Assembly (NCBI GenBank): GCA_902805475.1
Contig: CADCSX010000001.1
Coordinates: 806,001 to 870,000 of the forward strand
DNA from: Entonaema liquescens
Lineage: Eukaryota; Ascomycota; Sordariomycetes; Xylariales; Xylariaceae
Direction of reading: 5' to 3'
DNA length: 64,000 nucleotides
Part shown: piece after piece, positions 22,883 through 34,094 of the stretch
How the letters are laid out: every line of letters begins with the position of its first letter
Numbering within the stretch: the stretch's first letter is position 1
Position numbers and translations under genes: made by a program
Notes under the pieces: model-generated
The model's database searches: none
What the model saw: only the letters and a program-made list of their open reading frames with translations
Told to the model about the DNA's origin: nothing

Positions 22883-24451
22883 ATGTCGTAAATCACCCTC
22901 ATGATTTAGTAGGAATAGATTTATTGATTTAGTTTGAAGCGGGCTTCTTACACCATATCCCCCGCTTGGGATCACTTATCGCTGTACGCTGAACAATATT
23001 TCGAAGCAATACCTCTACCGAATTTATTATATGAGTAAAGATTTCCTCTAGAATCATCCAATAGGTATATCTATAGTTTCTAACAGTCCCGTGTGTCAAC
23101 TCCTTTGTTCCTTCCCACGCTTTGTCCTTTTAGACCACTGTAGACTGGTATGTTCTGCGGCGTAGCCTTAGAGGAGTATCACCTTCCTTTAGTGGATGTT
23201 GCTTGGAATATGGGATTAGAGCTTCGTTACTGGCCCCTTGCTTACCTAGGTAGGGTTACCCCCAATTACTGCGCAGCTTCCTAGGAAGTTAACAGTGAGC
23301 AGCTGAGGTTTAGGCAAACTGGGATGACTGCCGCAAAACTTGTTCCTGTTATTAGCAGCTTGCCTTTGAGATAGTACGGGGTAATAGCTTTTGTGAATTA
23401 TCATCCATCCTTTGGTATTACCCAGTATAGTGATAGAGGCTGTCAGTAGTCGACGATACACACGATACACACAACCTTGGGGTATAATGCTAATAAGCAA
23501 GCCCATAATACTCGCCGCCTATTCTATGAGAATGTTATGAGGAACTCTAATATATACCTAATGTATGCTCGGTTTCGGCTCAGTTTCTCGTCTCAGATTC
23601 ATGCGAACTTCCCTCGTACTTCCGCCGCAGTCACTGGTGGATTCAAGCGAACCACAACCTGTTTCCATACCATATCACGTATGGATGTACTAGGTCGCGC
23701 AGCTGGAATACCGGAACTTATATGCTCTAAGGTTTTCACAGCGATTGAGTCCCTACTTGCCTGTAATTTCAAGGTATACATCTTTTGCTAAGATTTTTTT
23801 GAACATTTTTACAACCAGCGGTGTTGAACTGCACTACCTAGGGACATGAGTTCAGTGGTCTGGCGTAGCTTGTAAATTGTTGTAGTAATGTTAACACGGC
23901 TTGCATACGGGTCGAACAAAGCTACCGGTCAATCTACACGGCAGCTACAAACGCTAAAGCTAAATGATTATTGTGGTCGAAGAAAGGGAATAATAGGTAC
24001 GTAGGAGGGATTATAATCAAAATGCCTTCCACATCCTTTGTCGATAAGTATTAGGGGGTCACTGTTGACGCCTAGGGTGAGTATATCCTAAGTTTACCCT
24101 CCCTTCTGTTTAATGCCCTCATAACCTACGTCTACTCCAACATGGGGGATATCTAGTAACTAATACCATAAAGGTCGAACCTCGTATGTCTGATAGAATG
24201 ATGTACGCTCAGATTCATATGAAAATGGTCTGTAGGTACCTAAGTACTTACCCAAATAAAAAGGGATATTTATCTACCACGATACTAGAAACGACGACAG
24301 GCAAATATCATCTTTGAACCTATGTAGGTATCTTATCATACAAAAATGTGGTATTATAGTTTATAATAGTACAGTCGTACACGCATAGTGCTGGGAAGCT
24401 TATATTAGGGGAGCCGGTGTGCTGCTGTTTATAGAAGCGGCTTGAACGGGC
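22883..24451. other. Gene-free boundary region
   Basis: About 1.6 kb with no credible gene. It contains a TACCTAGGTA palindrome (23243-23252) and a CTTCCTAGGAAG palindrome (23277-23288). If a giant element begins near the recombinase gene, its left end should be here. Confidence 0.5.
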
Positions 24452-24459
24452 TATAAAAG
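24452..24459 (+). promoter_or_regulatory. TATA box of the recombinase gene
   Basis: A consensus TATAAAAG lies 95 bp upstream of the preferred start codon and 32 bp upstream of an alternative in-frame ATG at 24484. The second spacing would put the transcription start at or after that ATG, which favours the downstream start. Confidence 0.6.
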
Positions 24460-24546
24460 GGGCTCGCTCCGCTTACTCTTCCCATGACTAACTTTCTCTT
24501 CCTCCACACCATCCTTTCCCCAGTTGTCCCGAAACCGAACATCACA

Positions 24547-27171
24547 ATGAAGCCGAGTAGAGGGCCATCTAAAAGGAACTATATGGAGGATGACATAGTG
24601 GTCGATCCCACGATCATTAGCGATAACCTAGTCCAAAAGAATATAGAAAATTGTACCAAAAAAGAGTACCATCGCCAACTTCAACATTGGGACGACTAGT
24701 TAGTACCTTACTTGTGTCCATCTACTTCTGCAACACCCCACTAATCCTATAATTAGCAATGAAAGATGGGGTCCGAAGACAGTTGAGAACCTCGCCGATC
24801 TTAAGGAGTTCGTTTTTCGGATGGGAAAAGCAATAAAAAAGCACAAAAACTTGCGTGACGAGGATAGTCTTCCCCATGGTGGGCTGAACGCTTACTGGAA
24901 GCATTTTACGGCTGGCTATCGAAGAGACAGAGGACCAATACCGGATAGCTTCGTTACGTCAATAAAAAGAGTTTGTCTACTGTAGATATGTGAATAGACA
25001 TGTGGCTAATCTCTCGTAGCTCATCGAACCGCGAGGCGATTTAGGCAGGCTTCTTAACATAGTACCAGATTCTGGTCCAAGGAGACATGCTACGGAGGTG
25101 CTCTTCGCTTGGGAAGGATTTTTCCTATGGACTCTAGATTGGAAGACGTTCTCCCGCCCACGGTTTCGTGTAGACCTCTGGGCCGCCGTGTCCGCGGGAG
25201 CATATACCAGCGGTCGCATCTCTGACTACCTCGAGTCCGGATCCAGATCTGGCACAGGCATTGGACTACACTACAAGGTGTGTGCGGCCACAGATAGCAC
25301 TCGAAAGTACTAACATCCTGTATAGGATACAGAGCTCATTATCTTTCGAAACGAACATGGACTGGAGGAATTTTCGTTGCAGTTAACCAAGTTCTTAAAG
25401 GGAAAGCACCCTAAATCTAGTAAGCTGTAGGTGAGCCTACTTATTAACTGTGCTATGTACGTTCTAAAAGGGTTTAGACCACAGCCGGATATTCACGAAG
25501 GGGGGTTCGGGGCCCTACAGCCACTTTACATGAACCCTTTGTTGTTCTTTCTCGTCATCTTTTGTGCAACCGGAGCCTTGAGGGATTACCATGGAGAAGA
25601 AGGTTTATCAAAGCTTCTCGACCTAAAGCTTCAAGAAAATGTTTCTTCCATGCGTATACATTGGCAGAGAAGCGTATTAAATCGTCCGATATTTACTAGT
25701 GCCAGCGGAAAGATTCTGGGAGCGAGGGAAGTAAGTAAAGAATTGAGAACGTTAGGAATCAGAAGCGGGTTCCCGAAGCCTCCTACTTTCCACGACTTCC
25801 GAGCAGAGGCCCTCACTAATATTGGTACGTGTTCATATTTTGTCGACTTCATAAATTGTATGTATGTACACTGACCGTCCCAGACCTGAGGCCGTTTTAC
25901 TCAGACACTCAAAGAAATAGGCTTGCTGGCCATGAGAATAACCAGATGCATCAGCAACACTACGCTGCCAGAAATGGAGGTATAGATAGCCAAGCAGCAT
26001 ATCAAGATAAAGAAGCCAGAATCATCAATATTGGGAGGTTATTTCGCCAGCTCGAGGTACCATGGGAACCGGCCTTGTGGCAGTCGTTACCATTGATGAA
26101 GCAGAGGGAACTGATGCAAACTGAAGAATATGTAGCCCAGGTAACATTGCTTCCTAGTCAGAGGAATCATAATGTAGCTAGCCTTGACGAGAAAGAGGAG
26201 GATCAGTTGCCAGAGGGTCGTGCAAGTCTCCTCCACCCTGGGCGCAAACCTAAAAGGACTATTAAACGTCTCGAGGAACTGAAGCTTCAAGCCTATTGGG
26301 AAGAGACATCGACAGGCACTATTGTTGGATCCGAAGCGTATATATGCAGGGGGATCAACCGTCCATTTTTAAGATTGCGACCGATCCTCCCGAGTCGCAA
26401 CCGGTTGGCCGAGCTCTTACCTACGCCTGCGAGACTCCGTAGCCAACAGGGTAGAGAAGCACTACGAGAGCTAGTGACGCTTTATAAAAGCGCATCAGAA
26501 GTGAGCCGTCCAGGGCTTGATAAGTGTACATGCGGGCGTGGTGTAAAGTAAGTATACTGCCCTTCATACTTTGTATTGCTTACGTGGGTACCTCCCTAGG
26601 TATATAGGTATAATATACCTTACTTACACTCCTACCTAGAGATCAATCACACGTCTACCGATGTATAAAGAAGTCAGCGCCTTTTGCGGAATTCTGCTTC
26701 TTTTGTAATGAGTGGTTTTATGACTGCGAGGCTTGGGAGCGACACTGTCAATCTCACTTGAGCCTTGATCGTCTACCGGTAGAGGTTGCCTATGAAAGAG
26801 TAGAAAGTACCTTTTTGCCGGGATACTGTCCATTCTGCCTGTGGGACACGTCCCTTTCGGCGGCAACCCGCCTGCGACAGTTTTGTACGAAGAATGAATG
26901 GGAGGCTGAGGTTAGGGAGCATGAACTTCGATGGCCAAAACATCGATGTCCAGATGAGCGCTGCACAGAGAAATTCGAGAATGAGGACACCTTCGTCTGC
27001 CATATGCATGATATGCACCGGTTTCCGAGAGAACTATCAGAAGTAGCCCCACGAAGGCTAAAGAGAAAAAGTAGCGTCGCTGAAGACACCCGTGGACGTA
27101 AGATGAGGAAGGGAGAGGGTGGTGACATTTTTGTCTTCGATCATTGGTCATGTGTGGGTGGTCTGTTATGA
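24547..27171 (+). CDS. DUF3435-superfamily tyrosine recombinase with C2H2 fingers (candidate Starship captain)
   Basis: Seven exons (24547-24698, 24757-24970, 25020-25277, 25326-25419, 25471-25824, 25884-26547, 26640-27171) encode 755 aa; every apparent in-frame stop falls in a 46-92 nt intron with good splice sites. Residues ~20-125 form the helical N-terminal domain. Catalytic motifs of the phage-integrase fold are visible: TSGRISDYLE (R188), FHDFR (H347, R350), AGH (H374) and Y384 in QQHYAAR, with the normal H-to-Y spacing. The C-terminal part holds a classic C2H2 finger (C598, C601, H614, H618) and at least one more Cys/His cluster. DUF3435 proteins (often misnamed FluG domain proteins) include the captain recombinases that move Starship elements; captains sit at the left end and are transcribed inward, as here. 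C2H2-bearing relatives without known mobility also exist, so captain status is inference. Start chosen at the ATG after the TATA box. Confidence 0.85.
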
Positions 27172-27469
27172 ACAATGGATAATTCGCCAAGGTGGCGAGT
27201 AGATCCGTTTCGAGCCACTGGCCAGAAATAGCTAAATACGGTCCAGCTTGGACATAAGAAGATGAATAAATCGCGATAACCGTTCTCAAGAGTTTCTTCA
27301 GGCAAGATGATTTCGTGTATTCTATTCAAGGCTATGGCGAATCCGAGACAGAGCAATATAGAGCGCGGTAGATGGCGCACGAAATGCAGGGAGATGTTAA
27401 GCCAACACCTCAGTCAGTACCGCATCCATGTGACAACCTACCTACCTACCTAAATATGTATGGTTTACA

Positions 27470-28086
27470 ATGCGGTTGATACTAAAACGAATTATAGAAG
27501 AGAAGTTAGGAATATATGTAAAGCCATCGCATGTGAGGTTGCAATCAACTCGCGAGGATGGATACCTATGGCAGGTTCTTCCGGAGAAGCAACATCTGTT
27601 TTCCAAGAACTTGAGTGATCATTCTGCTAGGGCGTATAAGGATTTATGTGAAGGCATTGGCACCACATTTGAAGCAGTACGAGCAGTGCCGGAATCATAT
27701 CCGGGCCAGGGCGCATTCGTAGGTATCCATTGTCCTTGTCTGTTAATTCTTCTAACTCGCACTAGCAGACCGCAGACCCTGAACCCCCGAGCTTTACTTC
27801 GAGAATCAACGAACTCCAAGTCCAAAATGACTACTTGGCACAGCAGCTGAATCTGCTAAGGTACCAGTTGGATGCTGAGATTAAGTTGCGACTCAGCGTC
27901 GAGGAGAAGCAGAAAGTGGCAGAGGAGAAAATCAATAGCTTACAGGAGAAACTTGAGGCTGCAACTCGTCGTGAGGGTTATTTTCGTAGCATTGCTATAA
28001 GATGCTCTCTTGGGGTTTCCAAGATGGTTCCCATTATCAATGACCTTCAAACGAATCCAGGTATCACGGAAGAGGGTTACCTGTAA
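27470..28086 (+). CDS. Orphan protein with C-terminal coiled coil
   Basis: Two exons (27470-27718, 27769-28086; 50 nt intron, donor GTAGGT, branch CTAAC, acceptor GCAG) give 188 aa. The N-terminal ~80 residues look folded (motifs EEKLGIYVKPSHVRL, REDGYLWQVLPEK, DLCEGIGTTFE). The second exon encodes a long heptad coiled coil (about residues 95-150, Leu/Gln/Glu-rich) and an ISxxIxxLxTNPGI-like tail. No known domain recognised. It is the first gene downstream of the recombinase, 300 bp away, same strand. The splice join is in phase and removes the stop that ends the unspliced frame. Likely a DNA- or protein-binding accessory, but that is a guess. Confidence 0.65.
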
Positions 28087-28264
28087 ACAGATGTCAGCGG
28101 TTTCCGGCATCCCGTTTCTGGGTATATAGCGTATATATCTATCCACTTAGGTAGCTGCGACTTCATTAATGGCAGTACCTATGTCCTTTGCCAACCGCTA
28201 AAGTTGGGACATTCTATTATCATTCCTCTTTCATCATTGTGTTTTGAATGAACGGAGTACCAAC

Positions 28265-29152
28265 ATGAAGAGCTTTGTGGCAGTAATCCCTCTCGCCTGT
28301 AGCGCTATCATTCTCATCGTGGGCATTGCTCGCGAGAAGATTCACACGGGTGGAATTGCTAAGCTCACGTTAGATATACCCCAATTGTTACCCAGGGAGC
28401 CCTTTAAACTGCCTAAAGGTAATCCATTGCCTTATATTACGCAGCTACCTGAGATAACTCGACTTACCGATATTACTGATCTGCCTGACGCCACTGTACT
28501 CTCCGATATAACCGATCTTACCAGTATTAATAGCCTACTAGACATCGCAACCGATGTGCGAAGCGCCATCTCTAGTGTCGCTACACGGGTGGCTACACGG
28601 GTGTCTGATGACTTAGCCCAAATAACAAGTGCAGCCGCCTCTATAAGGGGCAGTGTCCCTCAGGAGGTTACCATAGGGACATATCAGGTCTGTTACACGA
28701 CTAAGAACGACGACACTAGTTGCAAGAAAATCCCATCCGACCTTTCATCTCTGCTTCCAAGTTCCTTCAACACTATTCTCGATTTTACAGACGTTGCTTC
28801 CCCTATTTCCTTCTACCTCAAGATGAATCTTACTGCTTGTCTGATTGCTACCTTGATAGGAGTCGTCATCCTTGCCAGCATGTTTATTGCCTTCAATACC
28901 GTCGATTTTGCTACACTTGGCACCTTTTCACGCATTCTCCGTTTTAGAGTTTGGATCGAAGTAGGCGCAATTCTCCTCTTAGTCTGTACTCCTTTAATAC
29001 CGGCAGCAGTAATCACATTCTCCATCCCTTCCTTGCTCCGGAGCATTGATCTTTTGCAGGTGGATAATGGGGATTTGGCATGGTATATTGTAGTGGTAAT
29101 GGGTCTCGTGGTGGTTGCTTTATTCATCCGATACTGCCCTTTTGTAAGATGA
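28265..29152 (+). CDS. Predicted four-pass membrane protein
   Basis: 295 aa, no intron; the ATG at 28265 is used. An N-terminal hydrophobic segment (VAVIPLACSAIILIVGIA) is followed by ~150 mostly extracytoplasmic residues. These contain a run of six- to nine-residue repeats of the L-P/T-x-I-T-x-L type (residues ~60-90) and a short CYTTKNDDTSC disulfide-like pair. Three further membrane segments close the protein (roughly residues 190-215, 230-255 and 270-292). The topology, with one segment, a Cys-bearing loop and three segments, recalls SUR7/PalI-type tetraspans of fungal plasma membranes. No family signature could be confirmed, so function is open. Confidence 0.65.
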   Translation: MKSFVAVIPLACSAIILIVGIAREKIHTGGIAKLTLDIPQLLPREPFKLPKGNPLPYITQLPEITRLTDITDLPDATVLSDITDLTSINSLLDIATDVRSAISSVATRVATRVSDDLAQITSAAASIRGSVPQEVTIGTYQVCYTTKNDDTSCKKIPSDLSSLLPSSFNTILDFTDVASPISFYLKMNLTACLIATLIGVVILASMFIAFNTVDFATLGTFSRILRFRVWIEVGAILLLVCTPLIPAAVITFSIPSLLRSIDLLQVDNGDLAWYIVVVMGLVVVALFIRYCPFVR

Positions 29153-29401
29153 ACCGGCCCTACTTCTATTCTTATACCTAGCGGCCGTTTTTGGGCAAAC
29201 CTGGACGCATTGTTCCTAGGTAGAAGAAGGGTTGAGTCGGCAGGCCGCAACCCTTTACATTACCTACTCCTATTTTTCATTTCTATTTGCTCGTTGCTGT
29301 TTCATGTACTGCATCTAAGTCTAGGTAGTTATACGAATTGTAACTTTACCTGCCACACTTTAGGTACAATCGTGAGCCTCTAATCAACGTACTAGGTCAT
29401 T

Positions 29402-29728
29402 ATGGCGGCCAAAAATAACGACCAATTAATCCAAGATATCTTCAGTCGCCTAAGAGACATGGAGAATGCCGAATATCTGTCACATCTACACCAGTTGGAA
29501 AAGGAGGCTTTTGCCTTGCGCCACGAAATCGAAATTGCAGCAAAACGTTATTCTGTTACATTATTGCTACTTAAAGAAGCTACCAAACTCCTCCAACACC
29601 TAATTACCGTCGCACATGCTTTTAACGGAAAAAAAGAAAAGGCTGAGGCCAAGTGGGCCGCATATTGGGGGGTGATCAAAGAGTGTGATGATGTGGTATA
29701 TGGGATGGAATCGATTAGGTATATCTAA
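29402..29728 (+). CDS. Small coiled-coil protein
   Basis: 108 aa, almost entirely helical by composition (Leu, Glu, Lys, Ala; no proline after residue 1), with heptads around residues 20-75. No recognised domain. Its stop is only 10 bp from the stop of the convergent gene on the other strand, which supports both being real compact genes. Role unknown. Confidence 0.55.
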   Translation: MAAKNNDQLIQDIFSRLRDMENAEYLSHLHQLEKEAFALRHEIEIAAKRYSVTLLLLKEATKLLQHLITVAHAFNGKKEKAEAKWAAYWGVIKECDDVVYGMESIRYI

Positions 29729-29738
29729 GCCCAATATT

Positions 29739-30308
29739 CTATGGAGAGAGTTCAAGAGACTCGCCAAGGACTTCCCGGAGGAAGTCAGGCTTTCGGATCA
29801 TCTCAAATAGCTCTAAGATAGTGTTGTTCATATCGTTGCAAAACTTTTCCATCTTCTTGGACCATGCTGTGAAATCTTCGATCGCCGCGTTTGCTTGCTG
29901 ACATCTCGCTTCCAAGGTATCGATGCGGTTGTTTAGTGCGTGGATTTGTGATGTAAGAAGGTTGATAGGTATTCGAATTGGTGCTTCGAACGACGGATAC
30001 GTAGGCATTGCCATTGACTGGAAGGAAGAATCCCAGGGTGTATCGGGATTGGTGGAGAACCCAGGGGGTGGTGACTGAAAGGAGGGGTCCCACGGGGCTT
30101 GAGGATCGATGGGGAATCCAGCTTGGGCTTCCTGGGATAATGCAGATTCGAAATCGAAAGTATCAAGAGTGAAGAAGGGGTTAGAGGACGAATCTTGGGG
30201 GGGTTGATAGTGCGGCGGCCCCTGAGAAGGTTGAGGTGAACAAGCGTGGCTTGCGCTAGGTGGTGTCCCAGAGATGGCCGGGTGGGGAGCAATTGCGGAT
30301 AGCGGCAT
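29739..30308 (-). CDS. Proline-rich protein with C-terminal coiled coil
   Basis: 189 aa. The first ~110 residues are rich in Pro, Ser and Gln and contain two near-identical units around PWDPSFQSPPPGFS and PWDSSFQSM, so probably disordered with an internal duplication. Residues ~115-180 form a helical coiled coil (INLLTSQIHALNNRIDTLEA). No known family. Several genes here share the plan of a coiled coil plus a disordered part. A TACCTAGGTA palindrome lies 4 bp upstream of the start codon. Confidence 0.6.
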   Translation of the reverse strand: MPLSAIAPHPAISGTPPSASHACSPQPSQGPPHYQPPQDSSSNPFFTLDTFDFESALSQEAQAGFPIDPQAPWDPSFQSPPPGFSTNPDTPWDSSFQSMAMPTYPSFEAPIRIPINLLTSQIHALNNRIDTLEARCQQANAAIEDFTAWSKKMEKFCNDMNNTILELFEMIRKPDFLREVLGESLELSP

Positions 30309-31677
30309 GTTTACCTAGGTAAGTTTGATATGAATATTCAATGAGTGTTTATGGGTTGCTCGATTTTCGATGTGGTCATTGATAGCATCAGAATGGGAAA
30401 TAAGACGTTTATAGGCAGCTCAACTCATATTTAGCTACCTAGCCTAAGTTGGCTATCTAGGGATAAACTACCAGCTGTTCCTATTTTAGAAGCATGTCTA
30501 CATTCACGTATGTCCTAACCATTGTCCATTATCCATTTACCTGGGTGTTTGAACATCATCTCACCATGATCTCGCAAGTTTGAGGCTACTCATGCATGCT
30601 AGCCGCCAGACAACTATTAGTTTTTCCGCGCGGCAATATAGCCGATCTATTATCGTTCGTAACTTGCTGTGCCCTTTTTTTAGACAATGAAGAAACTTTT
30701 GGGGGACGGGGTTTGAAGGCTCTATCGGGTGTTAGAAGCACAACCATCTTTCATCAGCTGGAAGAGGTCGGTGTTCAAGACTCGGATAAACGCATGCTAC
30801 GTATGCTAAGTAAGGTAGTCTTTACATAAGGGTAATATATAATAGTATTTGATTGGTTACCGACTACGCGGACCATGTGGGTCACAGGGGTATAGTATAG
30901 TGGATCCCTGTGAAACAATGGCGCTTAAGACCCTGCTTAGAAGCACTTTTTGTACAAGGCTGGTAACCTGTCTTATAGATGAAGGCAACTTTCAAGGAAG
31001 GTGTATTTAACACCCTGTAAGGTAACCCTGGTTTCTATGCTTTATAATACTACCTAATCAACCACAGCAGCAACAACTTAAATTAACAGATGTTGGCTTC
31101 TTTTGCCTTCTTTTTACCAAGTCGTCCTATCACACAAAACCGCTCGGGCCGGCTGGGCAATGATATCATAGATACTTCACCTTAGCTAGCCAAAATTTGC
31201 TGGAGTTCATTACTGGAGATACTACGGTCGTCTTTGAATCATTGATGATTATGCGTTGATATATTGGATCAAAATGCAGTGTGGTCGTAGGTAGAAACCC
31301 TTCTTATGTGTGTCGTAGAATATCGGTAGCCGAGGTCACGTTCGCCTTACTGCATGCGGGCCGAGAGATGAAAGAGAGAGCAACCCGAAATCAGATTAAA
31401 TTATACACTCGCACCCTTGCCCAAACTTGTGACCCCCTTTGCCGATACCTACCCGACCTGGTTTAATCGGATATATGGGTTACAGTTGTTGGTAGAAAGT
31501 TGCATGGGCTTCAGACAAGGCACACCAAAAGCGGCCGCACCTGTTGAGCGCTGATAAGGACTTGGGAAGGCATAGATATAAGCCCCGAGTCATCCTACTG
31601 GCAAGCTATGGCTATATAGAAAGACGCGTTCATTTTAAGGAAATTTATCTTACCTATCGAGACCTTGAGCAGCAAAC
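30309..31677. other. Gene-poor spacer
   Basis: About 1.4 kb. Two short reading frames (30596-30829, 31281-31466) show no coding character. One TACCTAGGTA palindrome at 30312-30321. Confidence 0.45.
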
Positions 31678-32059
31678 ATGACTAAAGCGCGAAATCTGCA
31701 AAGTCGACTCAAAGTTATGCGCAAAAGGCGAGGCAGATCATTGCATAAGAAGATCGTGGAATATGCTGAGCTTTTCAACCTGAATATTACTATTATCGCC
31801 CAGGAGAAGACAACCGGGGAGTATGAAATATTCCAACCTGTGCGAGATATTAACTTCCCCCCGGCTATGAAGGATATTGTATGTATGGACACCCCTATCA
31901 GATAAGGGTTATTAATGACCATTGCAGGAACCTACCATCCTACACTCAGGTAACAAGAAAGTGAACATGAATTCTCTTCCTTACCATCAACGAGAGCTGG
32001 TACGGATGGAGAACTTAATCAGGCGTTTCAAGGTACCGAAGCCACCAAGGTCCGATTAA
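31678..32059 (+). CDS. MADS-box-like mini-protein
   Basis: Two exons (31678-31878, 31928-32059; 49 nt intron with donor GTATGT and acceptor GCAG, phase 0) give 110 aa. The first 55 residues follow the MADS/SRF layout: a basic N-terminal helix (RLKVMRKRRGRSLHKKIVEY) followed by hydrophobic strands (LFNLNITIIAQEK and EYEIFQPV). In true MADS proteins the helix lies in the DNA minor groove and the strands dimerise. The second exon is short and basic, ending RRFKVPKPPRSD, with no activation domain. It could be a stand-alone DNA-binding domain, possibly acting as a competitor or a small regulator. Similarity is by eye and moderate; the gene is transcribed in the same direction as the recombinase. 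Confidence 0.55.
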
Positions 32060-32758
32060 GTCGCAAGTACATATATTCATTGTTGATACTTAAGTGACTA
32101 TTCGGGGCCGGGTGAGGGTATCTGTATTTGGGATGTGCTTTTTTTCGCCTCTGTATTATACAGGATTATTGAGTTAGTATAGCTACCTACATATTTGGGT
32201 TGTTTCTGCTTCTGGTTCCGATGAACGATACTGTATTGATTTGCAAATAAATTCCTAATCTTAGTATTAATGCAAGGAGTAAGCCTGGGTGCCAAGAGAC
32301 TTGAACGGTGTACAAATATGAGTTACCTAGACTTGTTTCCGGACTCATGGTTACCATGCGTGGTAGAAGCCGAGCCTGTTTTGGGATTCCGAGTAGCCAT
32401 ATATGGAAATCATTTCGCCTGAAAGGTCATAAGACTTGAGTAGGCCCGTTTTATTTTTAATCGTGGGGGTTTCTTGAAGCTGTCGGCTAGCCATAGTCAC
32501 TTTACATTTCCCCGGGATCCTCTTCTCGCCTCACATCACTCTGGTTGAGACTTAATCCTTATATTTAGCAACTTAAAGGTCCTCTCAAAAGATGACTCTC
32601 TGTTAAAAACGGCTTGAATAACCCTAGCTAATGAGATATCCCCCGACGCATATTTAAGTTGCATTTCCTCTGGGTAGGCATGAGTGAAATGGTTGCGTTG
32701 TGCTCCTGATCTTCATGGCATACCTACCATATGCTGTCAACTACAGGCATTAGAGAAC
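32060..32758. other. Spacer
   Basis: About 700 bp with no gene seen. A short TATTTAAG element at about 32651 may serve the next gene. Confidence 0.45.
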
Positions 32759-33295
32759 ATGTATGCTTTGTTCGTCCTATCCACATTTATGGTAGCGTCC
32801 TCAGCCTTGGAGATCCCCCCTCCCCAGATTATCAGCTTTGAATTGGAAATTGGAACGCTTACAGGCCTAGGCTCTTTGGAAATTGAATCAGATAATTGCT
32901 TTCCGACACTTGGGATAACCAGCCAAACCAATCCCAGTCAAAAAAATGAATTCTCTACACAGAAGACCCTAAGTACTGCGCCTTTCACATTAGCCCCGCC
33001 TTTCCAGTCAATCCGAGTACCAAAGCAGATCATCGAGACTATTATCCAAACCGTATTCATCACTGTCCCTCCCTATTGCAGCCCGACTCCGCATAGTACT
33101 TCAACTCACGCCTCAGTCGGAACGGCCACGAGGAGTGGAACAAGCAATGGCACTGCTTCATTTACGTTTGGCTCAGCGCCAAGGCCAACGCATAATATCA
33201 CAACGGCTACTTCAGGGGTTCAAAAGCTTTTAGAACAACGGACCTGGTGTCCCTTCATTATAATAACTGTTTACCTTTTTTTCCTGTTACCCTAG
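32759..33295 (+). CDS. Small cell-surface protein, probably GPI-anchored
   Basis: 178 aa from the ATG at 32759 (the frame is open a little further upstream but lacks a hydrophobic start). There is a predicted signal peptide MYALFVLSTFMVASSA. The middle is rich in Ser, Thr and Pro, with sequons such as NGT and NIT and therefore probably O- and N-glycosylated. The end is a hydrophobic C-terminal tail (CPFIIITVYLFFLLP) of the kind replaced by a GPI anchor. No catalytic domain recognised. Likely a cell-wall or plasma-membrane protein. Confidence 0.6.
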   Translation: MYALFVLSTFMVASSALEIPPPQIISFELEIGTLTGLGSLEIESDNCFPTLGITSQTNPSQKNEFSTQKTLSTAPFTLAPPFQSIRVPKQIIETIIQTVFITVPPYCSPTPHSTSTHASVGTATRSGTSNGTASFTFGSAPRPTHNITTATSGVQKLLEQRTWCPFIIITVYLFFLLP

Positions 33296-34089
33296 ATGGG
33301 CTACTACCTATCTTTCATATCCTACCCTGCCCATTTTTCATTTTCATCCCCCCCAGTCAGTGTTAGAAAGGAGTCATAATGACAAGATAATATAGCTACC
33401 TACCTACTGAGCTATCTAGGTACTTTGAGAAAATGCTTTGACTTGAGGTCGCAACGTCTTATCTAATATAATTAAACGAAATGTGACCGCATGTACTTAG
33501 GCATAACAATACGGGAATATTAATACTAATATATTTCCGCTATATGCATCAGCTCGGTGGTTGCTGTATGCTATGTTCTACGGACTATAGAACGACCTAG
33601 AAGGCTGTAAACCATTGTTAGTGTATATATAGTGATATAAAACAGGCGCATACGTTAATATATACCTAGGTATATCCAGTAGGTATGCGTCAAACGCAAG
33701 ATATTCGTGGCTTAAATCACAAATCTACCTACCTACCACCCCCTTATTCTCTTTGCACCCCTGCTGTTTCTCGGAAGTATCATCTTTTTAATGAATGGTT
33801 TGGCAATTGGAAGAGGAAAGACTTGAGAAATTTTGTCTTAACTTAATGTAGCCACATGGTTTCATAATGAGTGTCTCATGAATGTCCGTTTCCAGCTCAT
33901 TATATGTCTATATATTCTGCTGATGCCCTGCCCATTCACGGTTCTGCTATGGCCGGAAACAGCGCACGACTAAGGACTCGCGTTAATATCTCTTATATTT
34001 CCCATCGAGACCAGTCGAACTTTACCAGAAGGAGCACACTTTCTACGTGCTAGGAATGATTCTAGTTGTTTGATTAAGCAGGACAAGAA
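33296..34089. other. Spacer
   Basis: About 0.8 kb with no convincing gene. Includes a TACCTAGGTA palindrome at 33663-33672 and ACCTACCTACC runs. Confidence 0.45.
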
Positions 34090-34094
34090 ATGGT

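Noticed and set aside
24691..25430. In-frame stops in the recombinase gene, suggesting a pseudogene
   Set aside because: All stops fall inside introns with good donors, branch sites and acceptors, and the phases match (for example GACTA + C making Tyr).
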